NCBI RefSeq assembly: GCF_025215075.1
Contig: NZ_JAOBTH010000026.1
Location: forward strand, 248,001 to 312,000
Source: Tenacibaculum haliotis
GTDB lineage: Bacteria; Bacteroidota; Bacteroidia; Flavobacteriales; Flavobacteriaceae
DNA length: 64,000 bases
Direction: 5' to 3'
Numbering within the stretch: position 1 is the stretch's first letter; every line of letters starts with the position of its first letter. Position numbers and translations under genes: made by a program. Below, piece after piece: positions 1 to 8,536 of the stretch. The notes below the pieces were generated by a model. That model worked only from the letters and a program-made list of their open reading frames with translations. It had not been told where the DNA came from and did not search any database.

Positions 1-2237
1 TAGCTTTACAAGCTTTAAATGATAAAAAAGAGCTTCCTCAAATATTTAGAGCCGGAAATTATTTAGATGATTTACGTGCTGACAAAATTGGTGATGAATT
101 CGGAATTCAATACACAATCCTTGGAGGCGGAAATGAATACGAGCGAGTAAACGATATTAAAAACACCAATGCTACTTTTATAATTCCTATTAATTTCAGA
201 AAAGCTTATGATGTAAGTAATGCTTTTTTAGCTGATAAAATTGCGTTGAGCGATATGCGTAAATGGAATCAAGAGCCTGCAAATCCTGCTGTTCTTGCTA
301 AAAACAATGTGCCATTTGCTTTAACTACTTTTAAATTAAAAAAAGTAAAAGACTTTAATGCTAATTTAAACAAAGCTATTAAATTCGGATTAGATAAAAC
401 TACTGCTTTAAAAGCCTTAACAAGTGTTCCTGCTAAAATTTTACAAAATGATAGAATCGGAAACTTAAATAAAGGTAGTTATGCTAACTTTTTAATTACT
501 TCTGGAGATATTTTTGATAAAAACACTACTCTTTACGAAAACTGGGTACAAGGAAACAAAAATGTTGTAAACGATATTACTATTAAAGATCTTTCGGGTG
601 AATATTCATTGGCAGTTAATGGTAATACTTATAACATGTCTATCAGCGGAAAAGGAACTAAGCAAAAAGCAACAATTAAAAAAGATGGAAAAAAGGTAAA
701 CTCTAAATTTTCTTTTAAAGATAATTGGATGTCTATTACTTTAAGAGAAGGTGATGCTTTTACACGTTTATCAGGAATGGTAGATGTTAAAAATATTAAA
801 GGAAAGGCCATAACCAATACTGGTGATGAAACCAATTGGACAGCTACTTTCAATTCTAAAAAAGAAGAAAAAAAGAAAAAGAAGAAAAAAGAAGACAATA
901 TTAATGTTGTTGCTGTTTCTTATCCAAATATCGGATATGGTAATTATACTAAAACACAAAAAGAAACTATTTTAATAAAAAACACCACTGTTTGGACTTC
1001 TGAAAACAAAGAAATCTTAACAAATACTGATGTTTTAATTAAAGACGGAAAAATTTCTCAAATAGGAAAAAATATTTCAGCAAGAGGAGCCAAAGTTATT
1101 AATGGTGAAGGAAAATATTTAACCGCTGGTATTATTGACGAGCACTCTCATATTGCAACCTCTGCAGTAAACGAATCTGGTCATAACTCTACTGCCGAAG
1201 TTACTATTGAAGATGTTGTTGATCCTGATGATGTAAATATTTATAGAAATATTGCAGGAGGAGTTACTTCAATCCAAATTTTACATGGTTCTGCTAATCC
1301 AATTGGTGGTCGTTCTGCAATTATCAAACTTAAATGGGGAGAAAATGCTGATGGATTAATCTATAAAAACAGTCCGAAGTTTATCAAATTTGCCTTAGGT
1401 GAAAATGTAAAACAAGCCAACTGGGGAGATTTACAAACAGTTCGTTTTCCACAAACACGTATGGGAGTTGAACAGGTTTATATCGATTATTTTCAACGTG
1501 CTAAAGAATACGACGCTAAAAAGAAAAGCGGACAACCTTATCGTAAAGATATTGAGTTAGAAACGTTAGCTGAAATCATTAATAAAGAACGTTTTATTTC
1601 TTGTCACTCTTACGTACAATCAGAAATTAATATGTTAATGAAAGTTGCTGAAAAATTTGATTTTAACATCAACACATTCACACATATTTTAGAAGGATAC
1701 AAAGTAGCTGATAAAATGAAAGAACACGGCGTTGGTGGTTCTACATTTGCAGATTGGTGGGCGTACAAATACGAAGTTAACGATGCAATTCCTTATAATG
1801 CTGCAATTATGCACAACCAAGGAATTACAGTTGCTATTAATTCTGATGATGCTGAAATGTCTCGTCGTTTAAATCAAGAAGCTGCTAAATTGATAAAATA
1901 TGGTGGATTAAGTGAACAAGAAGCTTGGGAAACTGTTACCATAAATCCTGCTAAATTATTACACTTAAACGATCGTACTGGTAGTATAAAAATTGGTAAA
2001 GATGCAGATGTTGTTTTATGGAGCGGAAATCCTTTATCTATTTATAGTAAAGCTGAAAAAACAATTATTGATGGTGCTGTTTATTTTGATATTAAAGAAG
2101 ATAAAAAGAAACGTGCTACAATTAAGGCAGAGCGTGCTAAATTGATTAACATGATGTTGCAAGAAAAATTAAAAGGAGCTAAAACTCAAGCACCTGTTAA
2201 GAAGTCTAAAAAATTATTTCACTGTGATACAGAATAA
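1..2237 (+). CDS. Amidohydrolase family protein, tandem domains (5' end outside window)
   Basis: The reading frame is open from the first bases of the window, so the gene begins upstream; the first internal ATG at 246 is not the start. The visible part is about 745 codons. It holds the end of a first amidohydrolase domain (closing with the usual GNLNKGSYANFLI strand), a beta-rich linker with a Lys/Glu-rich stretch near 860-895, and then a complete second imidazolonepropionase-like amidohydrolase domain. That domain shows the metal motif GIIDEHSHI, downstream His residues (FISCHSYVQ, FTHILEGY) and the Asp motif NSDDAEMSRR, so it should be a metal-dependent hydrolase. Substrate is unknown; in the family it is cyclic amides or peptides, and these large flavobacterial members are usually exported. 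It overlaps the region just before the next amidohydrolase gene by position only, and the two are probably co-transcribed. Confidence 0.9.
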   Translation, partial: ALQALNDKKELPQIFRAGNYLDDLRADKIGDEFGIQYTILGGGNEYERVNDIKNTNATFIIPINFRKAYDVSNAFLADKIALSDMRKWNQEPANPAVLAKNNVPFALTTFKLKKVKDFNANLNKAIKFGLDKTTALKALTSVPAKILQNDRIGNLNKGSYANFLITSGDIFDKNTTLYENWVQGNKNVVNDITIKDLSGEYSLAVNGNTYNMSISGKGTKQKATIKKDGKKVNSKFSFKDNWMSITLREGDAFTRLSGMVDVKNIKGKAITNTGDETNWTATFNSKKEEKKKKKKKEDNINVVAVSYPNIGYGNYTKTQKETILIKNTTVWTSENKEILTNTDVLIKDGKISQIGKNISARGAKVINGEGKYLTAGIIDEHSHIATSAVNESGHNSTAEVTIEDVVDPDDVNIYRNIAGGVTSIQILHGSANPIGGRSAIIKLKWGENADGLIYKNSPKFIKFALGENVKQANWGDLQTVRFPQTRMGVEQVYIDYFQRAKEYDAKKKSGQPYRKDIELETLAEIINKERFISCHSYVQSEINMLMKVAEKFDFNINTFTHILEGYKVADKMKEHGVGGSTFADWWAYKYEVNDAIPYNAAIMHNQGITVAINSDDAEMSRRLNQEAAKLIKYGGLSEQEAWETVTINPAKLLHLNDRTGSIKIGKDADVVLWSGNPLSIYSKAEKTIIDGAVYFDIKEDKKKRATIKAERAKLINMMLQEKLKGAKTQAPVKKSKKLFHCDTE

Positions 2238-2256
2238 GAAACCAAAAACATTAAAC

Positions 2257-3555
2257 ATGAAAATTAAAGTTATATATAGTTTATTATGTTTCTTATTAAT
2301 AGGAAATATAATGGCGCAACAAACACCCGCCGCAAAACAAACACAAGATTATAGTATCGAGGGAGCAACCGCTCACTTAGGAAACGGAAAAGTGATTGAA
2401 AATTCATTAATCATGTTTTCTGAAGGAAAAATTTCTTTTGTTGGTAGTGCAATGATGAAAATTGCCAGAAAAGGGAAAGTCATAAATGCTAAAGGAAAAC
2501 ATGTGTATCCTGGGTTTATTGCAGCAAACACTTCTTTAGGATTAGCAGAAATTGATGCCGTAAGAGCTACTGTAGATGCTGATGAAGTTGGTGCTATGCT
2601 ACCTCACATTCGTAGTATTATTGCTTATAATACAGAAAGTAAAATAGTGGAATCTATGCGTCCGAATGGAGTATTAATGGGACATATTACACCTCGTGGT
2701 GGTGTTATTTCAGGAACTTCATCTGTAGTACAGTTTGATGCTTGGAACTGGGAAGATGCTGCTTTAAAAACAGATGATGGAATTCACATGAACTGGCCAA
2801 GTGATTTTAGTCGTGGTCGTTGGTGGTTAGGAGAAGATCCTGCCTTAAAACCAAATAAAAACTACGCTAAAAACATCAATCAGATTACTGATTATATTAA
2901 CAATGCAAAAACATATTTAGCAAGTAACAAATCTGCTAAAATATTACCTTATGAAGCTTTACAAGGAGTTTTAAATGGTTCTCAAAAAATGTTTGTGCAT
3001 GTAAGCGGACAAAAAGCAATTACTGATGCAGTAAAGACTTTAAAAAAGGTTGGGATTAAAAATATTGTTATTGTTCACGGAACCGAAGCTGAAAAAGTAG
3101 CCGATTTATTAAAAGAAAATAATATCCCAGTAATTTTAGAGCGTGCACACCGTTTACCTGGTGCTGAAGATGAAGATTATGATTTACCTTATCGTGCTGC
3201 TAAAATATTATCAGATGCTGGTATTTTAATTGGTTTAGGTATGGAAGGCGAAATGGAACGCATGAGTACGCGTAACTTACCTTTTTATGCTGGTACGTAT
3301 GCTGCTTATGGTTTAGGTAAAGAAAAAGCGTTGCAATTAATTACACAAAATAATGCCAAGATTTTAGGCATTGATGATAAAGTAGGTACTTTAGAAGTTG
3401 GTAAAGATGCCACTTTATTTATCTCAGAAGGTGATGCGTTAGATATGCGAACTAATATTTTAACAGAAGCTTTTATTCAAGGTAGAAAAATTAGCTTAGA
3501 AACGCACCAAACAAAACTTTGGAAACGTTACTCTAATAAATACAAAAATCAATAA
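2257..3555 (+). CDS. Secreted amidohydrolase-like protein lacking metal ligands
   Basis: About 432 residues starting with the signal peptide MKIKVIYSLLCFLLIGNIMAQ. An upstream GTG at 2224 in the same frame would add 11 residues ahead of the signal peptide and overlap the previous gene, so ATG 2257 is preferred. The fold is that of the imidazolonepropionase-like amidohydrolases: N-terminal beta strands, a barrel, and the closing VGTLEVGKDATLFI strand. However the canonical D-x-H-x-H after PGFI reads AANTS, and the Asp-containing motif is replaced by GLGMEGEMERM. The protein is therefore probably not a metal-dependent hydrolase, but a partner or substrate-binding subunit of the upstream enzyme (inference). 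It lies 19 bases after the upstream stop and ends before a strong terminator. Confidence 0.88.
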   Translation: MKIKVIYSLLCFLLIGNIMAQQTPAAKQTQDYSIEGATAHLGNGKVIENSLIMFSEGKISFVGSAMMKIARKGKVINAKGKHVYPGFIAANTSLGLAEIDAVRATVDADEVGAMLPHIRSIIAYNTESKIVESMRPNGVLMGHITPRGGVISGTSSVVQFDAWNWEDAALKTDDGIHMNWPSDFSRGRWWLGEDPALKPNKNYAKNINQITDYINNAKTYLASNKSAKILPYEALQGVLNGSQKMFVHVSGQKAITDAVKTLKKVGIKNIVIVHGTEAEKVADLLKENNIPVILERAHRLPGAEDEDYDLPYRAAKILSDAGILIGLGMEGEMERMSTRNLPFYAGTYAAYGLGKEKALQLITQNNAKILGIDDKVGTLEVGKDATLFISEGDALDMRTNILTEAFIQGRKISLETHQTKLWKRYSNKYKNQ

Positions 3556-3561
3556 CAACAA

Positions 3562-3589
3562 AAAAGCTCGGTATAAATACCGAGCTTTT
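3562..3589 (+). terminator. Intrinsic terminator after the amidohydrolase pair
   Basis: A 13-bp perfect stem (AAAAGCTCGGTAT / ATACCGAGCTTTT) with a 2-base loop, followed by T-rich sequence, six bases after the stop codon at 3555. Confidence 0.85.
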
Positions 3590-3695
3590 CATTTTAATTC
3601 AAATAAATATTAAAAAAATGTCCCCTTATTACATTTTTTAATAGTAAAACTGAATTTACATTTGCTTTACAAAGATTAAAATAAAATCAATAGTA

Positions 3696-3722
3696 AAAAA
3701 TACCCTTAATTGGGTATTTTTG
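3696..3722 (+). promoter_or_regulatory. -7 box inside a palindrome, directly before the SpoU gene
   Basis: TATTTTTG at 3715-3722 fits the Bacteroidota -7 consensus TAnnTTTG and ends five bases before the ATG at 3728, which predicts a leaderless mRNA. It overlaps a 10-bp inverted repeat, AAAAATACCC (3696-3705) and GGGTATTTTT (3712-3721), which may be a protein-binding site. I see no clear -33 box. Confidence 0.5.
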
Positions 3723-3727
3723 TATTT

Positions 3728-4519
3728 ATGAAACAAATTAGCAGCATACAAAACCCTTTTATAAAGGATTTATTAAAGTTACAAGACAAATCTCGCGAGC
3801 GAAAAAAGAAAGGATTGTTTTTAGTAGAAGGACAACGTGAAATATCTTTAGTTGTTGGCGGTGGTTATGAAATAGAAACTATTTTATTTGTTCCGAATAT
3901 GTTGTCTAACGAAAATTTAGATAAGCTGTTAAAACATACGGCAAACTGTATAGAAATTAACAAAGAAATCTATCAAAAAATTGCCTATCGCGATACTACC
4001 GAAGGTGTAATTGCTGTTGTTAAATCAAAAGATTTTAATTTAGAAAATATTAATTTTAATACCACTACTCCACTTATTTTAGTTTTAGAAGGTATTGAAA
4101 AACCAGGTAATATTGGTGCCATGTTACGTACAGCAGATGCCGCAAATGTAGATGCTGTTTTTATAGCAAATCCAAAAACCGATTTGTTTAATCCTAATAT
4201 TGTGCGCTCTAGTGTTGGTTGCTTATTTACCAATCAGATTGGTATAGGAACATCCGAAGAAATTATTGATTTTTTAAAACAGCATAAAATTAATATCTAC
4301 AGTGCTACGCTTCAAAATTCTAACGAATATCATAAAAGCGATTATACCAAACCAACTGCTTTAGTTGTAGGTACAGAAGCAACGGGGCTAACACAAGTTT
4401 GGCGAGATAAAGCAACGCAAAACATTAACATACCAATGCAAGGGCAAATAGATTCGATGAACGTTTCTGTAGCCGCTGCCATTTTAACTTTCGAAGCCAA
4501 AAGACAACGTGGGTTTTAG
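3728..4519 (+). CDS. SpoU/TrmH-family RNA 2'-O-methyltransferase
   Basis: A 263-residue SPOUT-class methyltransferase that should transfer a methyl group from S-adenosylmethionine to a ribose 2'-OH in rRNA or tRNA. The N-terminal part (about residues 1-100) has the substrate-binding region with KKGLFLVEGQREI; the C-terminal knot domain shows LEGIEKPGNIGAMLRTADAA, VVGTEATGL and the closing IPMQGQIDSMNVSVAAAI motif. This architecture resembles the RlmB/TsnR-type 23S enzymes, but the target base cannot be read from sequence. The upstream TTG at 3710 would fall inside the promoter, so ATG 3728 is chosen. A second, TrmH-like paralogue sits at 7812-8486. Confidence 0.9.
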   Translation: MKQISSIQNPFIKDLLKLQDKSRERKKKGLFLVEGQREISLVVGGGYEIETILFVPNMLSNENLDKLLKHTANCIEINKEIYQKIAYRDTTEGVIAVVKSKDFNLENINFNTTTPLILVLEGIEKPGNIGAMLRTADAANVDAVFIANPKTDLFNPNIVRSSVGCLFTNQIGIGTSEEIIDFLKQHKINIYSATLQNSNEYHKSDYTKPTALVVGTEATGLTQVWRDKATQNINIPMQGQIDSMNVSVAAAILTFEAKRQRGF

Positions 4520-4556
4520 TTTTTTTTAAAATTGTTTTTTTTACTATCTTGATATC

Positions 4557-5162
4557 ATGAAAAAGTTATTATTAATTCTATTCTTATTGCCCTATGTAAT
4601 AAGTGCTCAAGAAAAAAAGAAAATTGAATTACAAGATCAGTGGTTTAAAGGAGCTAAAATAGAGTTAAATAATAATTTAAGTAATGCTTTTTCTTCTTTC
4701 TGGTTTTCATATGACATACTTCCAAAATCTCAAAAAGGGAAAGAATCTTTAAGGTTTTTCGATTCGTTAAAAATTGTTCTTAGAAAAAATTTAATAAATA
4801 ATGTACAAGGTCGATGGAAATTAAAAATATTCAGAAAATCTAAATCTGATCGAAAACATTACGAGAGACTTGGTAAATTTTTATACATAAAAAGTGATTC
4901 TATATTTTTTTATAAAAATAGACGAAATTTAAATTCACATAATGCTTCATTATTTACTAAAATTGAATTCTGTGATTTAATGAACTTTTTTCCAAGCTAT
5001 TCTGATATAATTCATCCTGGGAATGAAATTTGGAATTATAATATTAATTCAGAAAAAAATAAATTAACTGTTTTAGATTTTGGTAAATTAGACAATGATA
5101 GAAAAAATAGAACAGGTATTATTAGTCATCCTTCAGGTTTTACTTATAATCGCATAAAGTAG
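4557..5162 (+). CDS. Secreted hypothetical protein
   Basis: A 201-residue protein of unknown function beginning with a clear signal peptide (MKKLLLILFLLPYVISAQ). The mature part is lysine- and aromatic-rich; from about residue 85 the pattern NNVQGRWKLKI followed by alternating strands is reminiscent of lipocalin-like proteins, but the similarity is only suggestive. It is transcribed in the same direction as the flanking methyltransferase and topoisomerase genes, with T-rich spacer on both sides, so may be monocistronic. Confidence 0.6.
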   Translation: MKKLLLILFLLPYVISAQEKKKIELQDQWFKGAKIELNNNLSNAFSSFWFSYDILPKSQKGKESLRFFDSLKIVLRKNLINNVQGRWKLKIFRKSKSDRKHYERLGKFLYIKSDSIFFYKNRRNLNSHNASLFTKIEFCDLMNFFPSYSDIIHPGNEIWNYNINSEKNKLTVLDFGKLDNDRKNRTGIISHPSGFTYNRIK

Positions 5163-5287
5163 ATGTTATAAAACTTATTAAAATAATTTCTTCTAACATT
5201 TCTTGTTAATAAACAACCTTATATTCCAAAATTACTTTTCACACGAATCAAATTATTTTAGTAATTTCGAGTTTCTAAATAGTTTTA

Positions 5288-7588
5288 ATGAAAGTCTGTA
5301 TTGCCGAAAAGCCGAGTGTAGCACGCGAAATTGCTAATATATTAGGAGCCAATACCAAACGAGATGGTTATTTCGAGGGTAATGGTTATGCAGTTACCTA
5401 TACTTTCGGACATTTATGCACGCTTTTAGAACCTAAAGACTACAAACCACATTGGAAAAGTTGGGATTTAAACAACTTACCCATGCTTCCCGAACGTTTT
5501 AATACCAAAATAACCAACGATGGAGGTATAAAAAAACAGTTCAATATTGTTAAATCATTATTTGAGAGAGCTGATGTTATTATAAACTGTGGCGATGCTG
5601 GTACAGAAGGAGAACTCATACAACGTTGGGTAATAAACCAAGCAAATTATAAAGGTGAAGTACAACGCTTATGGATTTCTTCACTAACCGAAGAAGCTAT
5701 TAGAGAAGGTTTTAATAATTTAAAACCCGCCGCACAATACGATAATTTATATTACGCAGGTTTTTCTCGTGCCATTGGCGATTGGCTATTAGGCTTAAAT
5801 GCAACGCGATTATACACCGTTAAATTCGGCGGTTACAAACAAGTATTATCGGTTGGTAGAGTGCAAACTCCTACTCTAGCCATGTTGGTAAATCGTTTTA
5901 AAGAAATTCAACATTTTAAGCCACAACCCTATTGGGAACTTCAAACTTTATATCGCGAAACACTTTTTAGTTACGAAGAAGGTCGTTTTCTTAAAAAAGA
6001 AGAAGGTCAGGTTTTTGCTGATAAAGTAAAAGAGAGTGATTTTGAAATTACTTCAGTTACCAAAAAGAAAGGAAAAGAATACGCTCCTAAATTATTTGAT
6101 TTAACAGGTTTGCAAGTTTATTGTAATAATAAATTTGGATTTTCTGCGGATGAAACCTTAAAAATAGTACAGAAACTCTACGAAATGAAAGTAGTTACCT
6201 ATCCGAGGGTTGATACTACTTTTTTACCGAATGATGTGTATCCGAAAATAGCAGGAATATTAACCAAGTTAACAGACTATAGTCAGTTAACAAAACCGTT
6301 ATTAGGCCAAAAAATAAAGAAATCTAAAAAGGTTTTTGACGATAAAAAAGTTACCGATCACCACGCTATTATTCCTACCGGGATTCAGAATAATTTACAG
6401 TACAACCAACAACAAGTGTATGATATTATTACACGTCGTTTTATAGCTGTTTTTTATCCTGAAAGTGATGTTGCTAACACTTCGGTAATTGGTGAGGTTG
6501 ATAAAATTTCTTTTAAAACAAGCGGAAAAGAAATAGTATCTAAAGGATGGCGTGTTGTTTTTGAGCACGGAAACGATACTAAAAAAACAGAAGCAAACAC
6601 CTTACCTACTTTTGTAAAAGGTGAAAAAGGACCACACGAACCTAGCTTTTTAGAAAAAGAAACCAAACCGCCACGTAATTATACTGAAGCAAGTTTATTA
6701 CGTGCTATGGAAACGGCAGGAAAGCAGGTTGATGATGATGAAATGCGAGAGTTAATGAAAGAAAACGGAATTGGTCGTCCGTCTACGCGTGCTAGTATAA
6801 TAGAAACTTTATTTAGAAGAAAATATATCGAACGTCAAAAAAAATTAGTGATTCCTACACAAACAGGAATCGATTTAATTGATTTAATTGACAATGAATT
6901 ACTAAAATCTGCCGAATTAACCGGTCGTTGGGAAAAGCGTTTAAAAGAAATTGAGCGAGGAGAATTTAATGCCGGAACTTTCATCAACAACATGAAAAAA
7001 ATGGTGGATGAATTGGTGTATGAAGTCCGTTCTAGCACTAAAACAAAACGGCTATCTTCTGAAAATGAAGCTCCGAAGGTGAAACCAAAAAAGGCAGCAC
7101 CTAAGAAAAAAACAGTCGTTGCTAAAGAATGTCCGAAATGTAAAAAAGGTCAGTTATTAAAAGGGAGTACCGCCTACGGATGTTCTGGTTATAAAAGCGG
7201 GTGTGATTTTAAATTGCCTTTCGAATTTATGGATAAAAAAATATCTGAGAATCAACTAATTCGTTTAATAGATAAAGGATGTACTACTAATTTAAAAGGT
7301 TTTAAACACGGCAACGATAAAGTTGAAGGTTTGGTTCGTTTTGATGATAATTTCAATTTAAAGCTAGAACAAAAACAAACATCAGTTAAATCGGAGTCGA
7401 AAAACACAGAGACAATCACCTGCCCGAAATGTAAAAAAGGGACTGTTTTAAAAGGAAAATCTGCTTACGGATGTTCTCACTACAAAAATGGTTGTGATTT
7501 TGTGTTTACGTTTGATATCATTAAAAAAATAGCCAACGGACAAGCGTTAACTAAAGAGTTGGTTTTAAAAATTATTAGTTCTAATTAA
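5288..7588 (+). CDS. topB: DNA topoisomerase III (type IA)
   Basis: A 766-residue type IA topoisomerase that cuts and rejoins one DNA strand to relax supercoils and resolve recombination intermediates. The N-terminal Toprim domain has the catalytic Glu (KVCIAEKPS, E7) and the acidic motif GDAGTEGEL near residues 102-110, where the usual second Asp is Gly, as in other DAG-type TopB proteins. The active-site Tyr is Y305 in VTYPRVDTT. The middle contains the expected GRPSTRASII motif. After a Lys-rich linker the C-terminus carries two zinc-ribbon repeats, each with CPKC and a later C-x6-C (about 614-645 and 714-742). Upstream, TAATTTCG at 5262-5269 is a plausible -7 box. Length is normal for TopB with two C-terminal repeats. 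Confidence 0.95.
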   Translation: MKVCIAEKPSVAREIANILGANTKRDGYFEGNGYAVTYTFGHLCTLLEPKDYKPHWKSWDLNNLPMLPERFNTKITNDGGIKKQFNIVKSLFERADVIINCGDAGTEGELIQRWVINQANYKGEVQRLWISSLTEEAIREGFNNLKPAAQYDNLYYAGFSRAIGDWLLGLNATRLYTVKFGGYKQVLSVGRVQTPTLAMLVNRFKEIQHFKPQPYWELQTLYRETLFSYEEGRFLKKEEGQVFADKVKESDFEITSVTKKKGKEYAPKLFDLTGLQVYCNNKFGFSADETLKIVQKLYEMKVVTYPRVDTTFLPNDVYPKIAGILTKLTDYSQLTKPLLGQKIKKSKKVFDDKKVTDHHAIIPTGIQNNLQYNQQQVYDIITRRFIAVFYPESDVANTSVIGEVDKISFKTSGKEIVSKGWRVVFEHGNDTKKTEANTLPTFVKGEKGPHEPSFLEKETKPPRNYTEASLLRAMETAGKQVDDDEMRELMKENGIGRPSTRASIIETLFRRKYIERQKKLVIPTQTGIDLIDLIDNELLKSAELTGRWEKRLKEIERGEFNAGTFINNMKKMVDELVYEVRSSTKTKRLSSENEAPKVKPKKAAPKKKTVVAKECPKCKKGQLLKGSTAYGCSGYKSGCDFKLPFEFMDKKISENQLIRLIDKGCTTNLKGFKHGNDKVEGLVRFDDNFNLKLEQKQTSVKSESKNTETITCPKCKKGTVLKGKSAYGCSHYKNGCDFVFTFDIIKKIANGQALTKELVLKIISSN

Positions 7589-7595
7589 TACTTTA

Positions 7596-7800
7596 CGTTA
7601 TTCTGAACTTGTTTCAGAATCACATCTTATAAAACAAGAACAAATCTGTTTGTATGAGAACCTGAAATAAATTCAGGTTGACGTAAAATAATCTCTTTTA
7701 AAAATCAAAAAACACTAAAATTCGTCATTCTGAACTTGTTTCAGAATCACATCCTATAAAAACGAATTAATTTATGTAAAACCTGAAACGAACTTAAGTT
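7596..7800. repeat. Two REP-like intergenic palindrome units
   Basis: Unit 1 (7596-7683) opens with CGTTATTCTGAACTTGTTTC, forming the hairpin TTCTGAA/TTCAGAA, and closes with ACCTGAAATAAATTCAGGT plus TGACG, so the unit has CGTYA...TGACG ends. Unit 2 (7723 to about 7800) repeats the left part with CGTCATTCTGAACTTGTTTC and CAGAATCACATC, but its right hairpin (ACCTGAAACGAACTTAAGT) is degenerate. Such dispersed palindromes are common between flavobacterial genes. The stretch otherwise holds no gene. Confidence 0.75.
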
Positions 7801-7811
7801 CTCAAATACTT

Positions 7812-8486
7812 TTATTTACTAAGCTCTTTATAATAGTGTGCTGTTAACTTATCAGGATTTTTAATCGTGTTTTTAATCCATTCAAAATACAACTCTTTTT
7901 TTTCTACATCACTTAATTGCCATTCGACATTTGTTTTCTTCAATCGAGAAGTTACATCATTTAAAGTAATTGCAGCGGCAACCGATATATTTAAACTTTC
8001 TGTAAAACCAACCATCGGAATTTTTAAAAATCCGTCAGCTTCTTGTTTAATATAATCTGAAATTCCGTCTTTTTCAGCTCCAAAAACAAAAGCAGATTTT
8101 TTAGTAACATCAAAATCAGCCAAAACACACGAATCGGTATGCGGCGTAGTACCAATTATCTGATATCCTTTTACTCGCAAATCTTTTAAACAAGCTTTCG
8201 TATTATCACCATCTTCTTTAAAGCGGTTAATATTTAACCATTTCTGACTTCCTTTTGCAACGTGACGAGAAACTTTATTGGTAAATCTGTTTTCAATGGC
8301 ATACACATCTTGCACTCCGAAAATATCGCAACTTCTTACTACTGCACTTGCATTATGAGGTTGATAAATATCTTCTAACACAACTGTAAAATGGCGTGTT
8401 CGCTCATTTAACACTCTTGTAAATGTTTCTTTTCTTTTATCAGTAATAAAACCTTCTAAATACGCAAATAATCCTTCATCAATCAT
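7812..8486 (-). CDS. trmH: tRNA (guanosine-18-2'-O)-methyltransferase, TrmH type
   Basis: A 224-residue SPOUT methyltransferase predicted to methylate the ribose of G18 in tRNA. It shows the TrmH arrangement of an N-terminal helix (KETFTRVLNERTRHFTVVLEDIYQPHNASAVVRSCDIFG), the central FVFGAEKDGIS loop and the final knot motif IPMVGFTESLNISVAAAI, followed by a C-terminal helical tail typical of TrmH. A -7 box TATGTTTG lies only four bases before the ATG. It is divergent from the sirtuin gene, with 50 bases between the starts. Confidence 0.9.
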   Translation of the reverse strand: MIDEGLFAYLEGFITDKRKETFTRVLNERTRHFTVVLEDIYQPHNASAVVRSCDIFGVQDVYAIENRFTNKVSRHVAKGSQKWLNINRFKEDGDNTKACLKDLRVKGYQIIGTTPHTDSCVLADFDVTKKSAFVFGAEKDGISDYIKQEADGFLKIPMVGFTESLNISVAAAITLNDVTSRLKKTNVEWQLSDVEKKELYFEWIKNTIKNPDKLTAHYYKELSK

Positions 8487-8490
8487 AGTA

Positions 8491-8498
8491 CAAACATA
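8491..8498 (-). promoter_or_regulatory. -7 box of trmH, leaderless arrangement
   Basis: On the minus strand the sequence reads TATGTTTG, matching TAnnTTTG, and ends four bases before the ATG at 8486. The transcript would start at or next to the start codon. Confidence 0.5.
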
Positions 8499-8536
8499 CT
8501 AAAATTTCATATTTTTAAGGGGTAAAACTTTTACTG

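Noticed and set aside
629..959. Minus-strand reading frames rich in Phe opposite the Lys-rich linker
   Set aside because: They are shadows of the poly-Lys coding stretch in the amidohydrolase; low-complexity and without promoter or family features.
2224..2256. GTG start for the second amidohydrolase
   Set aside because: It would place 11 polar residues ahead of a good signal peptide and overlap the previous gene; ATG 2257 is better.
7596..7800. CRISPR array or IS ends
   Set aside because: Only two units, internal hairpins, unequal decay and no cas or transposase genes; REP-like repeats explain it better.
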